Shown here one piece after another: positions 10,115 through 18,034 of a stretch of 36,093 nt of DNA. Where the stretch lies: NCBI GenBank assembly GCA_005889535.1, contig VBHC01000127.1:1-36093 (forward strand), written 5' to 3'. The position numbers were made by a program, and so were the translations under genes. The notes beneath the pieces are model-generated. The model made no database searches, had not been told where the DNA came from, and saw only the letters and a list, made by a program, of their open reading frames with translations. Within the stretch, counting starts at the first letter, position 1, and each line of letters opens with the position of its first letter. The DNA comes from Chloroflexota bacterium. GTDB taxonomy: Bacteria > Chloroflexota > Dormibacteria > CF-121.

Positions 10115-10206
10115 TTAACACGGCCAGTTACATCACGCGGGGACTCCCTCTTTGTACTCAGGGTTCTGAACGGCCGGCAGTAGGCGGCGCGTCTGATCCA
10201 ACTGAG

Positions 10207-10215
10207 GGAAGGAGG
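10207..10215 (+). promoter_or_regulatory. Strong ribosome-binding site that fixes the CHAP start at CTG 10223
   Basis: GGAAGGAGG is a near-perfect anti-16S match. The only initiation-like codon at normal distance in the CHAP frame is CTG 10223 (7 nt away), followed by ATC 10226. No ATG, GTG or TTG occurs in frame between the upstream TAG (10181) and GTG 10271, which is 55 nt from this site. Confidence 0.75.
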
Positions 10216-10222
10216 TTGGACC

Positions 10223-10891
10223 CTGATCCGCACCGTTGGCGTAACGCTGCGTCGCACCGCCGGGGGAGGCGTGATCGTCGCGCTCGGCCTGGGAGCGCTG
10301 TCGACAGGACCGCACCAATTGGCCCCGGTGTCGGCCGCCGGCATCGCCCTTCCCGTCACGGCACTTCCCCTTACCGGTGCGACCACGGGCGCCGACCCGC
10401 CGCGGCCTGCACGCGCACCCTCCGTGGTCCAGATCTACGTGGAAGCGGTTCCCACGCCTGCCGCGGTTGCCGGGCCGCCGAAAGCGGTCGCACCCATCCG
10501 CGTGCTTTCCCGAACACCGGTTCGCCCAAGCCCGGCGCGGGTCACAGGCCCGGTGTCGGGGACGGCCAACGGCTTTGCCTATGGCTACTGCACCTGGTGG
10601 GTCGCGCACAAACGCTATGTGCCGTGGCGGGGCAACGCCGCGCAATGGTGGTGGAACGCCCGAGCCTTCGGGTTCGGTGAGGGCTCAGCCCCTCGCGCCG
10701 GCGCCATCATGGTCATGGGCTACAGCGCGACCTCACCGCAGGGCCATGTGGGTTACGTCGAGTCGGTCAACGCGAACGGCTCATTCGTCGTCTCGGAGAT
10801 GAACTGGTGGGGCGTGCCGGGAGGCGGCTGGGGCCGGGTGGACTACCGGACAGTGACGTCGATGCGCGGCATCCTCGGCTTTATCTACTAA
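10223..10891 (+). CDS. Secreted CHAP-domain peptidoglycan hydrolase, apparent CTG start
   Basis: 222 aa from CTG 10223. The N-terminus IRTVGVTLRRTAGGGVIVALGLGAL looks like a signal peptide with an RR pair; the track start GTG 10271 would cut off its basic n-region. A Pro/Ala-rich linker (about residues 40-110) leads to a C-terminal CHAP domain with the catalytic Cys in ANGFAYGYCTWWVA, the His in QGHVGYVESV and SEMNWWG. CHAP enzymes are NlpC/P60-fold amidases or endopeptidases that cut peptidoglycan cross-links, so the likely site is the cell surface. The gene is a single transcription unit with its own promoter. Confidence 0.88.
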   Translation: MIRTVGVTLRRTAGGGVIVALGLGALSTGPHQLAPVSAAGIALPVTALPLTGATTGADPPRPARAPSVVQIYVEAVPTPAAVAGPPKAVAPIRVLSRTPVRPSPARVTGPVSGTANGFAYGYCTWWVAHKRYVPWRGNAAQWWWNARAFGFGEGSAPRAGAIMVMGYSATSPQGHVGYVESVNANGSFVVSEMNWWGVPGGGWGRVDYRTVTSMRGILGFIY

Positions 10892-10918
10892 AAGCGTCTA
10901 TCGGGTAAAGCGTCTATC
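10891..10918 (+). repeat. Two tandem copies of AAAGCGTCTATC
   Basis: AAAGCGTCTATC occurs at 10891-10902 and again at 10907-10918, separated by GGGT, giving a 16-bp period. The first copy overlaps the TAA stop of the CHAP gene. It could be an accidental duplication or a binding site; no function can be read from the sequence. Confidence 0.7.
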
Positions 10919-10959
10919 CAGGCGCGCAAGACTCGAGCTGCTTTCACTCGACGCACGAA

Positions 10960-10976
10960 CAAGACATGCCGTCTTG
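10960..10976. terminator. Weak hairpin between convergent CHAP and ABC permease genes
   Basis: CAAGAC-atgcc-GTCTTG forms a 6-bp stem with a 5-nt loop, and the right arm could instead pair with GCAAGAC at 10926-10932. There is no T-tract on either strand. The position between convergent genes suggests termination, but support is weak. Confidence 0.25.
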
Positions 10977-10995
10977 CGGACCACTGACGAGAAGG

Positions 10996-11832
10996 TTAGC
11001 CACTTCGCTTCAGCAGCCCGAGCCGCTTGGCGCGCTCCTCGGCGCGGCCGAAGCACCAGACCGATGCTGGCACCAGGACGATGCCCATCACCAGCAGAAT
11101 CGCGACATCCGGCAGGGCGCCGGCGAGCGAGAGCCCGTGGAGTAGGGCTTCCCGGACCCCATCGAGGGTGTAGGTCAGCGGCGAGAGGATGCCGGCCAGG
11201 TGCAATGGCCCCGGCAAGACGCTGATCGGGTAGTAGACGCCGGAAATCAGCAACAGGACCCCCTGGACCGCGAAGGCCATCTGCTCGCCCTTCTCCGGCG
11301 ACAGCAGCGGCAGGATCGAGGTGAAGATGCCCAGGCCCAACAGGGGCAGCGTGGCGGCCGCGAAGATCGCCAGCGCCGTCAGCCAGTTGGCGTGCGACAG
11401 GTCGATCCTGAACAGGAGGACCACACCGACGCCGATGATCGCCGTGCGCGCGATCCCGTACAGCAGCGACGCGGCGGAAACGCCCAGGAGGTGGGTCAGC
11501 CGCTTGATTGGCGCCATGAAGGTGTACTCGATAGTCCCCTCCCAGCGCTCCCAGGTGATGGCGAAGGCAATCTCGAAGAATACCAGCGACAAGTAGGTCC
11601 AGAGCAACGCCCCCACAAGCAGGTAGAGCTGCGTCTGGTGCAAATTCGCCTGTCCTTGCTCGAGCCCAAGCGTCGACAGCCCCGCCGCGAGGTAGCCGAT
11701 GCTCAGCACGCTGACCAGGTTGTAGAGCAGCCAGACCCCTTCCCACGCCCAGTAGCGCCGATAGAGGTTCTTTTGCCTCTCGATGAAGCCGACGAACGCG
11801 TTCAGCTCCCAGCGCAGCATGTTTCCAGTCAC
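10996..11832 (-). CDS. ABC-2 type transporter permease
   Basis: 278 aa from GTG 11832, which overlaps the ATPase stop as GTGA; ATG 11820 (MLRWELNAFVGF, 274 aa) is equally possible and better spaced from the last GGAG. The longer track ORF start is wrong, since it would run antisense-free through the ATPase gene. It has about six hydrophobic segments with a cytoplasmic N-terminus (FIERQKNLYRRY), and the ABC-2 C-terminal pattern GVYYPISVLPGPLHLAGILSPLTYTLDGVREALL. ABC-2 permeases export drugs, lipids or polysaccharides; the substrate cannot be told here. It forms an exporter with the adjacent ATPase. Confidence 0.9.
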   Translation of the reverse strand: MTGNMLRWELNAFVGFIERQKNLYRRYWAWEGVWLLYNLVSVLSIGYLAAGLSTLGLEQGQANLHQTQLYLLVGALLWTYLSLVFFEIAFAITWERWEGTIEYTFMAPIKRLTHLLGVSAASLLYGIARTAIIGVGVVLLFRIDLSHANWLTALAIFAAATLPLLGLGIFTSILPLLSPEKGEQMAFAVQGVLLLISGVYYPISVLPGPLHLAGILSPLTYTLDGVREALLHGLSLAGALPDVAILLVMGIVLVPASVWCFGRAEERAKRLGLLKRSG

Positions 11833-12674
11833 TCCTCTTTCTCCTCTTCGTCTTCCTCGAGCCGCTTCCCGGTCAGCTGCATGAAGGCGTCCTCCAGGCT
11901 GCCGTCGGTCTTGCCGGCATGCGCGCGGATCAGCTCCGCAGGCGTACCTTCGGCCAGCACGCGGCCCTGGTCGATGACCACGACGCGGTCGCACAGCACC
12001 TCCGCCTCTTGCAGGTCGTGCGTACACAGCAGCACCGTGGCGGCGCGATCCCGCCGGATCGACCGCACCAGCTCCTGGACCTCACGCTTCGAGCGCGGAT
12101 CGAGCCCCGTGGTCGGCTCGTCCATCAGCAGCAGTGACGGCGATGTCAGGAAGCTGCGGGCGATCGCGACCTTCTGCTGCTGACCACGCGATAGTTGCTT
12201 CATCGGCTTGTCGAGCGTGTCGAGCGGCAGGCCGAGCCGCTCCAGCATCGCCTCGACCCGATCCCGCGTGCCCTCGCCGCCGCTGCCGTAGAGCCGCGCG
12301 GCGTAAAGCATGTTCTCCCAGGGGCTCATCTCCTTGAAGAAGGAGGCTTCGACCGAGACGCGGTTGATGTGGCGGCGCACGTCGTCGGGCTGCGACACCA
12401 CGTCGTAGCCGAAGACCGACGCCGTACCCTGATCGGGCGTTAACAAGGTGGCCAGGATCCGGATCAGCGTCGACTTGCCGCTGCCGTTGGCGCCCAGGAT
12501 CCCGGTGATCCGGCCGGTCTCGACGTGCAGCGACACTTGCTCGAGCGCCAACTTCGGCTTCTTCAGCTTCCGCCAGGGCATCAGCCGATTCGGGCGACCA
12601 GCTTCGCCAAACCGCTTCGAAATGCCGTCCACCTCGACCGCCGCTGTATTCAATTCGCTTGCGTGGATCGCCAT
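11829..12674 (-). CDS. ABC transporter ATP-binding protein (ABC-2 exporter)
   Basis: 281 aa. Walker A GANGSGKST at residues 61-69, Q-loop region, signature LSRGQQQK, Walker B SLLLMDEPTTGLDP and switch His in LLCTHDLQEAE. The core domain is preceded by about 20 extra residues (GEAGRPNRLMPWRKLKKPK) between the first strand and the ABC core, an insertion seen in some drug/antibiotic-type exporters. The C-terminus is strongly acidic (EEDEEEKEE). The ATG has a GAGGAG Shine-Dalgarno at 8-nt spacing. It is coupled to the permease by a GTGA overlap. A hairpin with a T-run lies about 35 bp upstream. Confidence 0.93.
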   Translation of the reverse strand: MAIHASELNTAAVEVDGISKRFGEAGRPNRLMPWRKLKKPKLALEQVSLHVETGRITGILGANGSGKSTLIRILATLLTPDQGTASVFGYDVVSQPDDVRRHINRVSVEASFFKEMSPWENMLYAARLYGSGGEGTRDRVEAMLERLGLPLDTLDKPMKQLSRGQQQKVAIARSFLTSPSLLLMDEPTTGLDPRSKREVQELVRSIRRDRAATVLLCTHDLQEAEVLCDRVVVIDQGRVLAEGTPAELIRAHAGKTDGSLEDAFMQLTGKRLEEDEEEKEE

Positions 12675-12708
12675 GATCTCAGCTCCTCAATGAAGTGCGC
12701 GGAACAAC

Positions 12709-12738
12709 AAAAAACCGTGGGCCTGAGGGCCACACGGT
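12709..12738 (-). terminator. Intrinsic terminator or attenuator before the ABC operon
   Basis: On the minus strand ACCGTGTGGCC, loop CTCA, GGCCCACGGT forms a 10-bp stem with one bulge, followed directly by TTTTTTG. It lies 150 nt downstream of the Fe-S oxidoreductase stop and only 35 nt upstream of the ATPase ATG. It ends the first transcript. Because so little room remains for a promoter after it, it may also act as an attenuator in the ABC operon leader. Confidence 0.75.
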
Positions 12739-12888
12739 CGAAAGCGCTCGAAAAATGATCTAGATTACTTGGCTTTCAATGCTGTGAGGCCCGGACAGGG
12801 CAGGCTCCGCCCCTGAAGGTCGCGATGCTCGCTGAACGGATCCGCCGCCTCATAGCCTCCGTACAGTACGCCCTGGGCGGGGCGGAAG

Positions 12889-14904
12889 TCAACCGGAAAT
12901 GGTGGTTGACACAGGCGCTTCGTCGATCGACTCCGCCAGGTACTGCGCGAGGTCCTTGACCTGCAACCTCGCCTCGGCGCCCTTTGCCGCGATCCCATCC
13001 CGGAACATGGTCAGACAGAACGGACAGGCGGTCGCCACCCGCGGCGCCTCCGTGCGCAGCGTCTGCTCGACCCGCTCGTGGTTGATTCGCTTTCCGATCT
13101 TTTCCTCCATCCACATCCGCCCGCCGCCGGCGCCGCAGCAGAAGCCACGCTTGTGATGGCGCTCGATCTCGACCAGCTTGGCGCCCGGGATCGCCTCGAT
13201 GACCTCGCGCGGGGGGTCGTAGATATCGTTCCAGCGGCCGAGGTAGCAGGAATCGTGGTAGGTGAACTTCCCATCGACGGCCTTGTTCGGCTTGAGCCGG
13301 CCGTCTTTGATCAGCCTGGCGAGTAGCTGCGTGTGATGGATGACCTCGTAGGTGCCGCCGAACTGCGGGAACTCGTTCTTGATGGTGTTGAAGCAATGCG
13401 GGCAGCTGGCGATCACCTTCTTGACCCTGGCAGCGGCCATCGCCTCGATGTTCTGCTGCGCCTGCGTTTGGTAGAGGTACTCGTTCCCGATGCGGCGGGC
13501 CGGGTCGCCGTTGCAGGTCTCCCGTGGGCCGAGGATCGCGAAATCGACGCCGGCCTTCTGCAGCAGCTTGACGAGGGACCGAGCCACGTCCCGGCTGGCT
13601 TCATCGTAGGAGGCCGCGCAGCCGACGAAATAGAGATACTCGGCATCGGGCTTCTCCTCGACCGTCTTGACGCCCAGCCCTTGAGTCCAATCGGTCCGCT
13701 GCGCGCGCGGCAGGCCATAAGGATTGCCCTGGGTCTCGATGCTGCGCAGGGCGCCCTGGGCCTCTTTGGGAAACCTGCTCTCTTCCAGGACCAGACTGCG
13801 ACGCATGTCAACGATCTTTGGGACGTGCTCGATCAGCACTGGGCACTCCTGCTGACATGCGCCGCAGGCAACGCAGGCCCAGAGCTCATCTTCTTTGATG
13901 GCGTCCCCGATCAGCTTCTGGGACTGTGGGGCATCGCGCCGTTGCTCGGCGGGCGCGTCGCGGATCGTCTTGTAGAGGTTCTCCCGCGCGTCGACGATGA
14001 TCATCTTGGGATTGAGCGGCTTGCCGGTCAGGAAGGCTGGGCACTGTTCCTGGCAGCGGCCGCACTCGGTACAGGAGTACAGGTCGAGCAGGTTTTTCCA
14101 GGACCACTGCGTCACCTGGCTGACCCCGTAGTGCTCGGCGTGCTCGAGATCGATCGGCGCGAGCATGGCCCCGGCTTTGGGTCCGAGCTTGCGGAAGAAG
14201 ACATTGGGAATGGCGACGATGATGTGCAGGTGCTTCGAGCTCGGGATGTAGACGAGGAACGCCAGCACCGCCAGGATGTGGATCCAGTAGAAGACCTCGT
14301 GCGCCGGGATCGCCGCCGATCGCTCCCAGCCGAAGCCTTCAAACAGGCGGGCGAGCGCCGAGGAGAGCGGCCGCCAGGATGCCGAGGGATCGCCGCCCTC
14401 CGCGATCCGGGCGGCGTTCTGGCCCAGCATGCCGATCATGATGGTGGCGATCAGGCCGAGGATGATGAGGGCATCGGTTTCGTTGCTTTCGTGGAACTGG
14501 CGTGGCCGGATGACAAGCCGGTTGACGAGCGCCATCAGCACGCCCACCAGGACCAGGATGCCGAACAGGTCCTGCAAGAAGGCGATCCAGGTGGTCCCAC
14601 CGATCGGGGCCAGGCTGAAGCCCGGGACAACGCCTTCCCCGAAGGCCTGGATGATCGCGGTCAGAAGGACCACGAATCCCCAGAAAATGAAGAAATGGAG
14701 GATGCCCGAGTACAGGTTGCGGAACATCCTGGTGTGGAGGCCGACGTAGCTGAGGACACTTCGGATCCGTTCCGGAATGTGGTCGAACCGGTTCTCGTTG
14801 GGGCCCAGCCGCAACATACGGTAGAGCCGTCGTGTCCGGACGGCGAAGTAGGCGACCGCCGCCAGCAGCACCGCCAGCACGGCGATCGACTTCACCAGGG
14901 TCAT
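12889..14904 (-). CDS. Membrane-bound heterodisulfide reductase-like Fe-S oxidoreductase
   Basis: 671 aa from ATG 14904 (MTLVKSIAVLAVLLAAVAYF); the longer track start would cross the divergent coaE. The N-terminal 250 residues hold about six membrane helices resembling a NarI/HdrE-type cytochrome b unit (LYSGILHFFIFWGF, HEVFYWIHILAVLAF, with candidate haem His). Then come two 4Fe-4S motifs, CTECGRCQEQCP and CVACGACQQECP, and two CCG domains (CNGDPARRIGNEY and SCPHCFNTIKNEF; DSCYLGRWNDIYDPPR and RGFCCGAGGGRMWME). The architecture is a fused HdrE-HdrD/GlpC protein that moves electrons between a soluble donor, often ETF or a flavoprotein, and menaquinone. No etf genes are nearby, so the partner is unknown. 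Confidence 0.88.
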   Translation of the reverse strand: MTLVKSIAVLAVLLAAVAYFAVRTRRLYRMLRLGPNENRFDHIPERIRSVLSYVGLHTRMFRNLYSGILHFFIFWGFVVLLTAIIQAFGEGVVPGFSLAPIGGTTWIAFLQDLFGILVLVGVLMALVNRLVIRPRQFHESNETDALIILGLIATIMIGMLGQNAARIAEGGDPSASWRPLSSALARLFEGFGWERSAAIPAHEVFYWIHILAVLAFLVYIPSSKHLHIIVAIPNVFFRKLGPKAGAMLAPIDLEHAEHYGVSQVTQWSWKNLLDLYSCTECGRCQEQCPAFLTGKPLNPKMIIVDARENLYKTIRDAPAEQRRDAPQSQKLIGDAIKEDELWACVACGACQQECPVLIEHVPKIVDMRRSLVLEESRFPKEAQGALRSIETQGNPYGLPRAQRTDWTQGLGVKTVEEKPDAEYLYFVGCAASYDEASRDVARSLVKLLQKAGVDFAILGPRETCNGDPARRIGNEYLYQTQAQQNIEAMAAARVKKVIASCPHCFNTIKNEFPQFGGTYEVIHHTQLLARLIKDGRLKPNKAVDGKFTYHDSCYLGRWNDIYDPPREVIEAIPGAKLVEIERHHKRGFCCGAGGGRMWMEEKIGKRINHERVEQTLRTEAPRVATACPFCLTMFRDGIAAKGAEARLQVKDLAQYLAESIDEAPVSTTISG

Positions 14905-14929
14905 CTCTGGTAATCGTAGCGTCAGTGAT

Positions 14930-15538
14930 ATGCGAGTTTTGGGCCTCACCGGCGGGCTCGGTTCCGGCAAGTCACTGGTCACCAAGATGTTCCGCGACCT
15001 CGGGGCCGAGGTAATCGATGCTGATCAGCTCGCCCGCGACGTCGTCGAACCCGGGCAGCCCGCGCTCGACGAGATCGTCAAGGCCTTCGGTCCGGGCATC
15101 CTGCTGCCGGATGGCCGGCTCAACCGGAGCCAGCTTGCCGCCACCATCTTCGCGGACGCCGTCGCCCGCCAGCGGCTCAACGCCATCACCCATCCGCGCA
15201 TCCGAGAGCGCATGGATGCTGAGGTGGCGGCGCGACGCGGGCGTCCGGGCGTTCTGGTCCTCGACATTCCGTTGCTTTACGAGAATGACCGGGCCGAGGC
15301 GGTGGAAACGGTGATCGTCGTCTGGGTCGATCCGCAGACGCAGCTCCGCCGACTCCGGGAGCGAGACCGCCTGACCGCCGAGGAAGCAGGGCAACGGATC
15401 GCCTCCCAGATGCCCCTCGAGGAGAAGCGAGCGCGGGCGAACGATGTCATCGACAACAGCGGCGACCGGGAAAACACCCGCCGGCAGGTGGAGGCGATCT
15501 ATCGACGCTACGCGCCCACCGAGCCGGCGCCTCGCTGA
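14930..15538 (+). CDS. coaE: Dephospho-CoA kinase
   Basis: 202 aa, normal length. P-loop GLTGGLGSGKS at residues 5-15, then DADQLARDVVEPGQPAL, the CoA-lid region HPRIRERM, VLDIPLLYEND and LRERDRLTAEEAGQRIASQMPLEEK, all standard CoaE blocks. It phosphorylates the 3'-OH of dephospho-CoA, the last step of coenzyme A synthesis. Its ATG is 25 bp from the divergent Fe-S oxidoreductase start, so promoters must overlap the neighbouring coding ends or the gap itself. Confidence 0.95.
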   Translation: MRVLGLTGGLGSGKSLVTKMFRDLGAEVIDADQLARDVVEPGQPALDEIVKAFGPGILLPDGRLNRSQLAATIFADAVARQRLNAITHPRIRERMDAEVAARRGRPGVLVLDIPLLYENDRAEAVETVIVVWVDPQTQLRRLRERDRLTAEEAGQRIASQMPLEEKRARANDVIDNSGDRENTRRQVEAIYRRYAPTEPAPR

Positions 15539-15545
15539 CCCCGGC

Positions 15546-15932
15546 TCACCCTGCCTTGCGTCGACGATCCGGCAACTCGCGCCGATTGGAAAGGTCGATG
15601 TCAATCGGTTGCCGCACCCTTACCGTGAAGCGGGTCAAAAAGACCACCGCGAGGCCCACGACGAAGAGGACGGTACCGGGCGCCGCGTCGGAGAGCTTGC
15701 TCTGGACGCCAATGACCTCGCCCACCCAGCTGCTCGAGCCAACCACGCCGTGGAAGAAGAGCAGGGTGCCAGCGATGACGCAGGCCAAACCCAGGACGAG
15801 CCCGGCGAGCGAGTAGACGAGCTGAAGGAGCGCCAGCCGGCTCCAGAAATGCCGCTCCCGGGGATCCGGCGGCAACTCCAGGGCGACGAGCGTGAACTGC
15901 AGCCCGCTCAGAAGCCATTGCAGCAGCTTCAT
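15546..15932 (-). CDS. Hypothetical two-helix membrane protein
   Basis: 128 aa from ATG 15932, chosen over the longer track start because GGGAGGAGT precedes it. Hydrophobic segments lie at about residues 36-60 (LVYSLAGLVLGLACVIAGTLLFF) and 87-103 (GTVLFVVGLAVVFL), with a basic tail NRRELPDRRRKAG. No family is recognised. It is convergent with coaE with a 7-bp gap. Confidence 0.7.
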   Translation of the reverse strand: MKLLQWLLSGLQFTLVALELPPDPRERHFWSRLALLQLVYSLAGLVLGLACVIAGTLLFFHGVVGSSSWVGEVIGVQSKLSDAAPGTVLFVVGLAVVFLTRFTVRVRQPIDIDLSNRRELPDRRRKAG

Positions 15933-16038
15933 GACTCCTCCCGCTATCAGCTTAGGCATCGAACGCTACGGGGCTGAAGCGCGCGGGCGATCGTCGCCGA
16001 AACGTCAGCGCCTTGTCGCGAAGTCGTCGCCCGGAGGG

Positions 16039-16740
16039 CTAGATCGTGGAGTAGTAGGCCGCGGGCGTGGGCGCGGGCGATTGACCGGGGGTGGCTGGCG
16101 GGGTACCTGGCCGTCCCTTGGGACCGAACCGGAACTTCAGGCCGGAGCCAACCCGCGACAGCATGGCATCTTCCTGGGCCTGGGTGATCGTCCCCGCCTT
16201 GACCGCCTTGTCGAGCACACCCTTCGCGGCGTTCTTCATGGCGGTCTTTACGGCGCTATCGCTCACCTTTTGCTGGACCTCGAGATCACTGAGCGACTTC
16301 CCCGCCTTTAACGCGTTTTTGAGATCCGTTGCGCTCATGTGCAGGGCGCTGGCGACGGCGTTCGCTTCCGCGGTGGCCAGCTCCTGCATCAGGGCGCGAT
16401 CGCCTTTAAAGGCGCCGGGCCGCAATCCGAAACCGCCAATCGGGCCCAGACCCTGGCCGGCATTGATCCTCGCCTTCATGGCGTCCGCCTGCTGCTGGGT
16501 GATCCTGCCGTCCTTCAGCATCTGGTCGACGGTCTGCAACTCCGCTCGCTTCAACGCATCCCTGGTTTGGGTCGAGTTCAGGTGCAGAATGGCCGCCAGC
16601 TTGTCGACGAAAACCTGTGCGTAATTCTTCGTCCCGCTCGTGGATGGCGACGGCGAGGGCGCGGCCTCGACCGCCACGATTCCGATGATGATCGCCGCCA
16701 GCCCGGCCGCCGGTAGCGCGATCCAGCGCTTTCCTTTCAT
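16039..16740 (-). CDS. Secreted helical protein with internal duplication
   Basis: 233 aa from ATG 16740 (MKGKRWIALPAAGLAAIIIGIVAVEAA), with AGGAG 9 nt upstream; the track TTG start overlaps that site. A signal peptide or anchor is followed by PSPSPS and two related helical units. Each has an ALH-type segment (LAAILHLNSTQTRDALKRA; VASALHMSATDLKNALKAG) and a second segment with the pattern GxITQxQxDAMxxR (DGRITQQQADAMKARI; AGTITQAQEDAMLSRV). The C-terminus is Pro-rich. It resembles small exported helical proteins of unknown function; I cannot name a family. A TAGTAGGGT element lies upstream, as in the CHAP promoter. Confidence 0.72.
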   Translation of the reverse strand: MKGKRWIALPAAGLAAIIIGIVAVEAAPSPSPSTSGTKNYAQVFVDKLAAILHLNSTQTRDALKRAELQTVDQMLKDGRITQQQADAMKARINAGQGLGPIGGFGLRPGAFKGDRALMQELATAEANAVASALHMSATDLKNALKAGKSLSDLEVQQKVSDSAVKTAMKNAAKGVLDKAVKAGTITQAQEDAMLSRVGSGLKFRFGPKGRPGTPPATPGQSPAPTPAAYYSTI

Positions 16741-16767
16741 CTGCGACAACTCCTTCCCGGGGTTATG

Positions 16768-16776
16768 ACCCTACTA
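16768..16776 (-). promoter_or_regulatory. Putative -10 element TAGTAGGGT of the secreted helical protein gene
   Basis: Minus-strand TAGTAGGGT lies about 28 bp before the ATG at 16740 and is identical to the -10 region of the CHAP gene promoter. No TTGACA-like -35 is visible at normal spacing, so recognition by the housekeeping sigma factor is uncertain. Confidence 0.35.
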
Positions 16777-16863
16777 TCCTTGCCGATCTCGATGAACTCC
16801 GGCTGAGAAGCGGCTTAGAAAGCGGTAAGAGACTGACACGCCAGGCGTAACGTCCCACGGTAC

Positions 16864-16882
16864 AAGCCCTAAAGGGGCTTTT
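16864..16882 (+). terminator. Hairpin with short T-run in the leader of the TIGR03118 gene
   Basis: AAGCCC-taaag-GGGCTT followed by TT forms a 6-bp stem, 34 bp upstream of the ATG. It may be a small attenuator or the end of unrelated transcription; the stem is short. Confidence 0.3.
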
Positions 16883-16915
16883 CGGGCCCTCCAACGGGAC
16901 GCAAGGAGGCAAGGC

Positions 16916-17992
16916 ATGCGACTCAGACGGTTACCCCTGGCAATCGCTCTGGCGACGGGGCTCTTCAGCCTTTCCGCCATTGGCGCTGGCGCGGGCGCCG
17001 GCAAGACGGCGTTCACCCAAACCAACCTGGTATCGAACCGAACGGACCAGGGCGCCAGCGTCGTTGACCCCAGCTTGCAGAACCCCTGGGGCATCTCTGC
17101 CGGCCCGGCGACGCCGATGTGGGTATCGGACAACGGCGCCGGCGTCACCACCCTCTACGGGGGCAACGGCTCGAAGGTGCCCTTGACAGTGGTGATTCCG
17201 CCCGGCGCGGGCAGTTCCGCGGGAACCCTGGGGACGCCGACCGGTACGGTCTTCAACGGCAACAGCGCCGAGTTTCGCGGCGATCGCTTTCTATTCGCGA
17301 CTGAGGATGGCACGATTGCCGGTTGGCAGCCGGCCTATGGCACGGTCGCACACACCCAGGTCGACAATTCCCTACCGGCACCGGGCGCCGTGTACAAGGG
17401 TCTGGCGATCGGCTCGACCGCGACCGGCGACCGCATCTATGTAGCGAATTTTCGGGGCGGTGCCGTGGATGTGTTCAACAGCAACTACGCCCCAGCCGGA
17501 TCCTTTACGGATCCAAAAATCCCGACTGACTACGCACCCTTCGACGTCCAAACCCTCGGGGGAGTCCTGTATGTCACCTTCGCCATGCGGGATGCGACGG
17601 GTCACGATGACGTCGCCGGCCAGGGGCATGGCTTTGTGGACGCCTTCGATACCAACGGCAACCTGCTACGCCGGCTAGTCTCTCATGGACAGCTCGACTC
17701 ACCATGGGGCCTGGCCATCGCGCCGGCGAGCTTCGGGGATTTCGCGGGCGACCTGCTGGTCGGAAACTTCGGCAACGGCCGCATCAATGCCTTCACCCTC
17801 GACAAGGGCAACTTCCGCGGGACCCTGAAGTCGGACCAGGGACCGATCGCGATCGACGGCCTGTGGGCCCTCCGGGTGGGGAATGGAGCCCCACCACCCA
17901 ATGGCGGCGACCCGAACGCCGTCTATTTCACCGCAGGCATCAATGGCGAGGCGGACGGCCTCTTCGGCACGATCACAAACGCGGGTAGTTAA
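16916..17992 (+). CDS. Secreted TIGR03118 family beta-propeller-like protein
   Basis: 358 aa; the ATG has AAGGAGG upstream. Signal peptide MRLRRLPLAIALATGLFSLSAIGAGAGA. The mature part matches the TIGR03118 pattern: TQTNLVSNRTDQGASVVDPSLQNPWGISAGPATPMWVSDNGAG, then LPTGTVFNG-type, TEDGTIAGWQP, GLAIGSTATGDRIYVANF, GHGFVDAFDTNGNLLRR, SPWGLAIAPASFGDFAGDLLVGNFGNGRINAF and YFTAGINGEADGLFG. Repeated NHL-like units (YVANFRGGAVDVFNSN, LVGNFGNGRINAFTLD) suggest a propeller. The cellular role of the family is not established. It forms its own transcription unit and ends at a strong hairpin. Confidence 0.88.
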   Translation: MRLRRLPLAIALATGLFSLSAIGAGAGAGKTAFTQTNLVSNRTDQGASVVDPSLQNPWGISAGPATPMWVSDNGAGVTTLYGGNGSKVPLTVVIPPGAGSSAGTLGTPTGTVFNGNSAEFRGDRFLFATEDGTIAGWQPAYGTVAHTQVDNSLPAPGAVYKGLAIGSTATGDRIYVANFRGGAVDVFNSNYAPAGSFTDPKIPTDYAPFDVQTLGGVLYVTFAMRDATGHDDVAGQGHGFVDAFDTNGNLLRRLVSHGQLDSPWGLAIAPASFGDFAGDLLVGNFGNGRINAFTLDKGNFRGTLKSDQGPIAIDGLWALRVGNGAPPPNGGDPNAVYFTAGINGEADGLFGTITNAGS

Positions 17993-18004
17993 CCCCGAGC
18001 CTTT

Positions 18005-18034
18005 GGCTGAGGCGGGACGCAAACCGCCTCAGCC
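18005..18034. terminator. Bidirectional hairpin terminator
   Basis: GGCTGAGGCGG and CCGCCTCAGCC form a perfect 11-bp stem with an 8-nt loop between the convergent TIGR03118 and CoA-transferase genes. The right arm covers the stop codon of the minus-strand gene. T-runs are weak (GTTCTC on plus), so it probably serves both directions through stem strength. Confidence 0.7.

Noticed and set aside
10115-10205. c-di-AMP (ydaO) riboswitch before the CHAP gene
   Set aside because: Such riboswitches often precede wall hydrolases, but I could not match the conserved core segments here.
13333-14913. 526-aa plus-strand ORF
   Set aside because: Lies opposite the Fe-S oxidoreductase, whose cysteine motifs are unmistakable; high GC leaves the antisense frame open.
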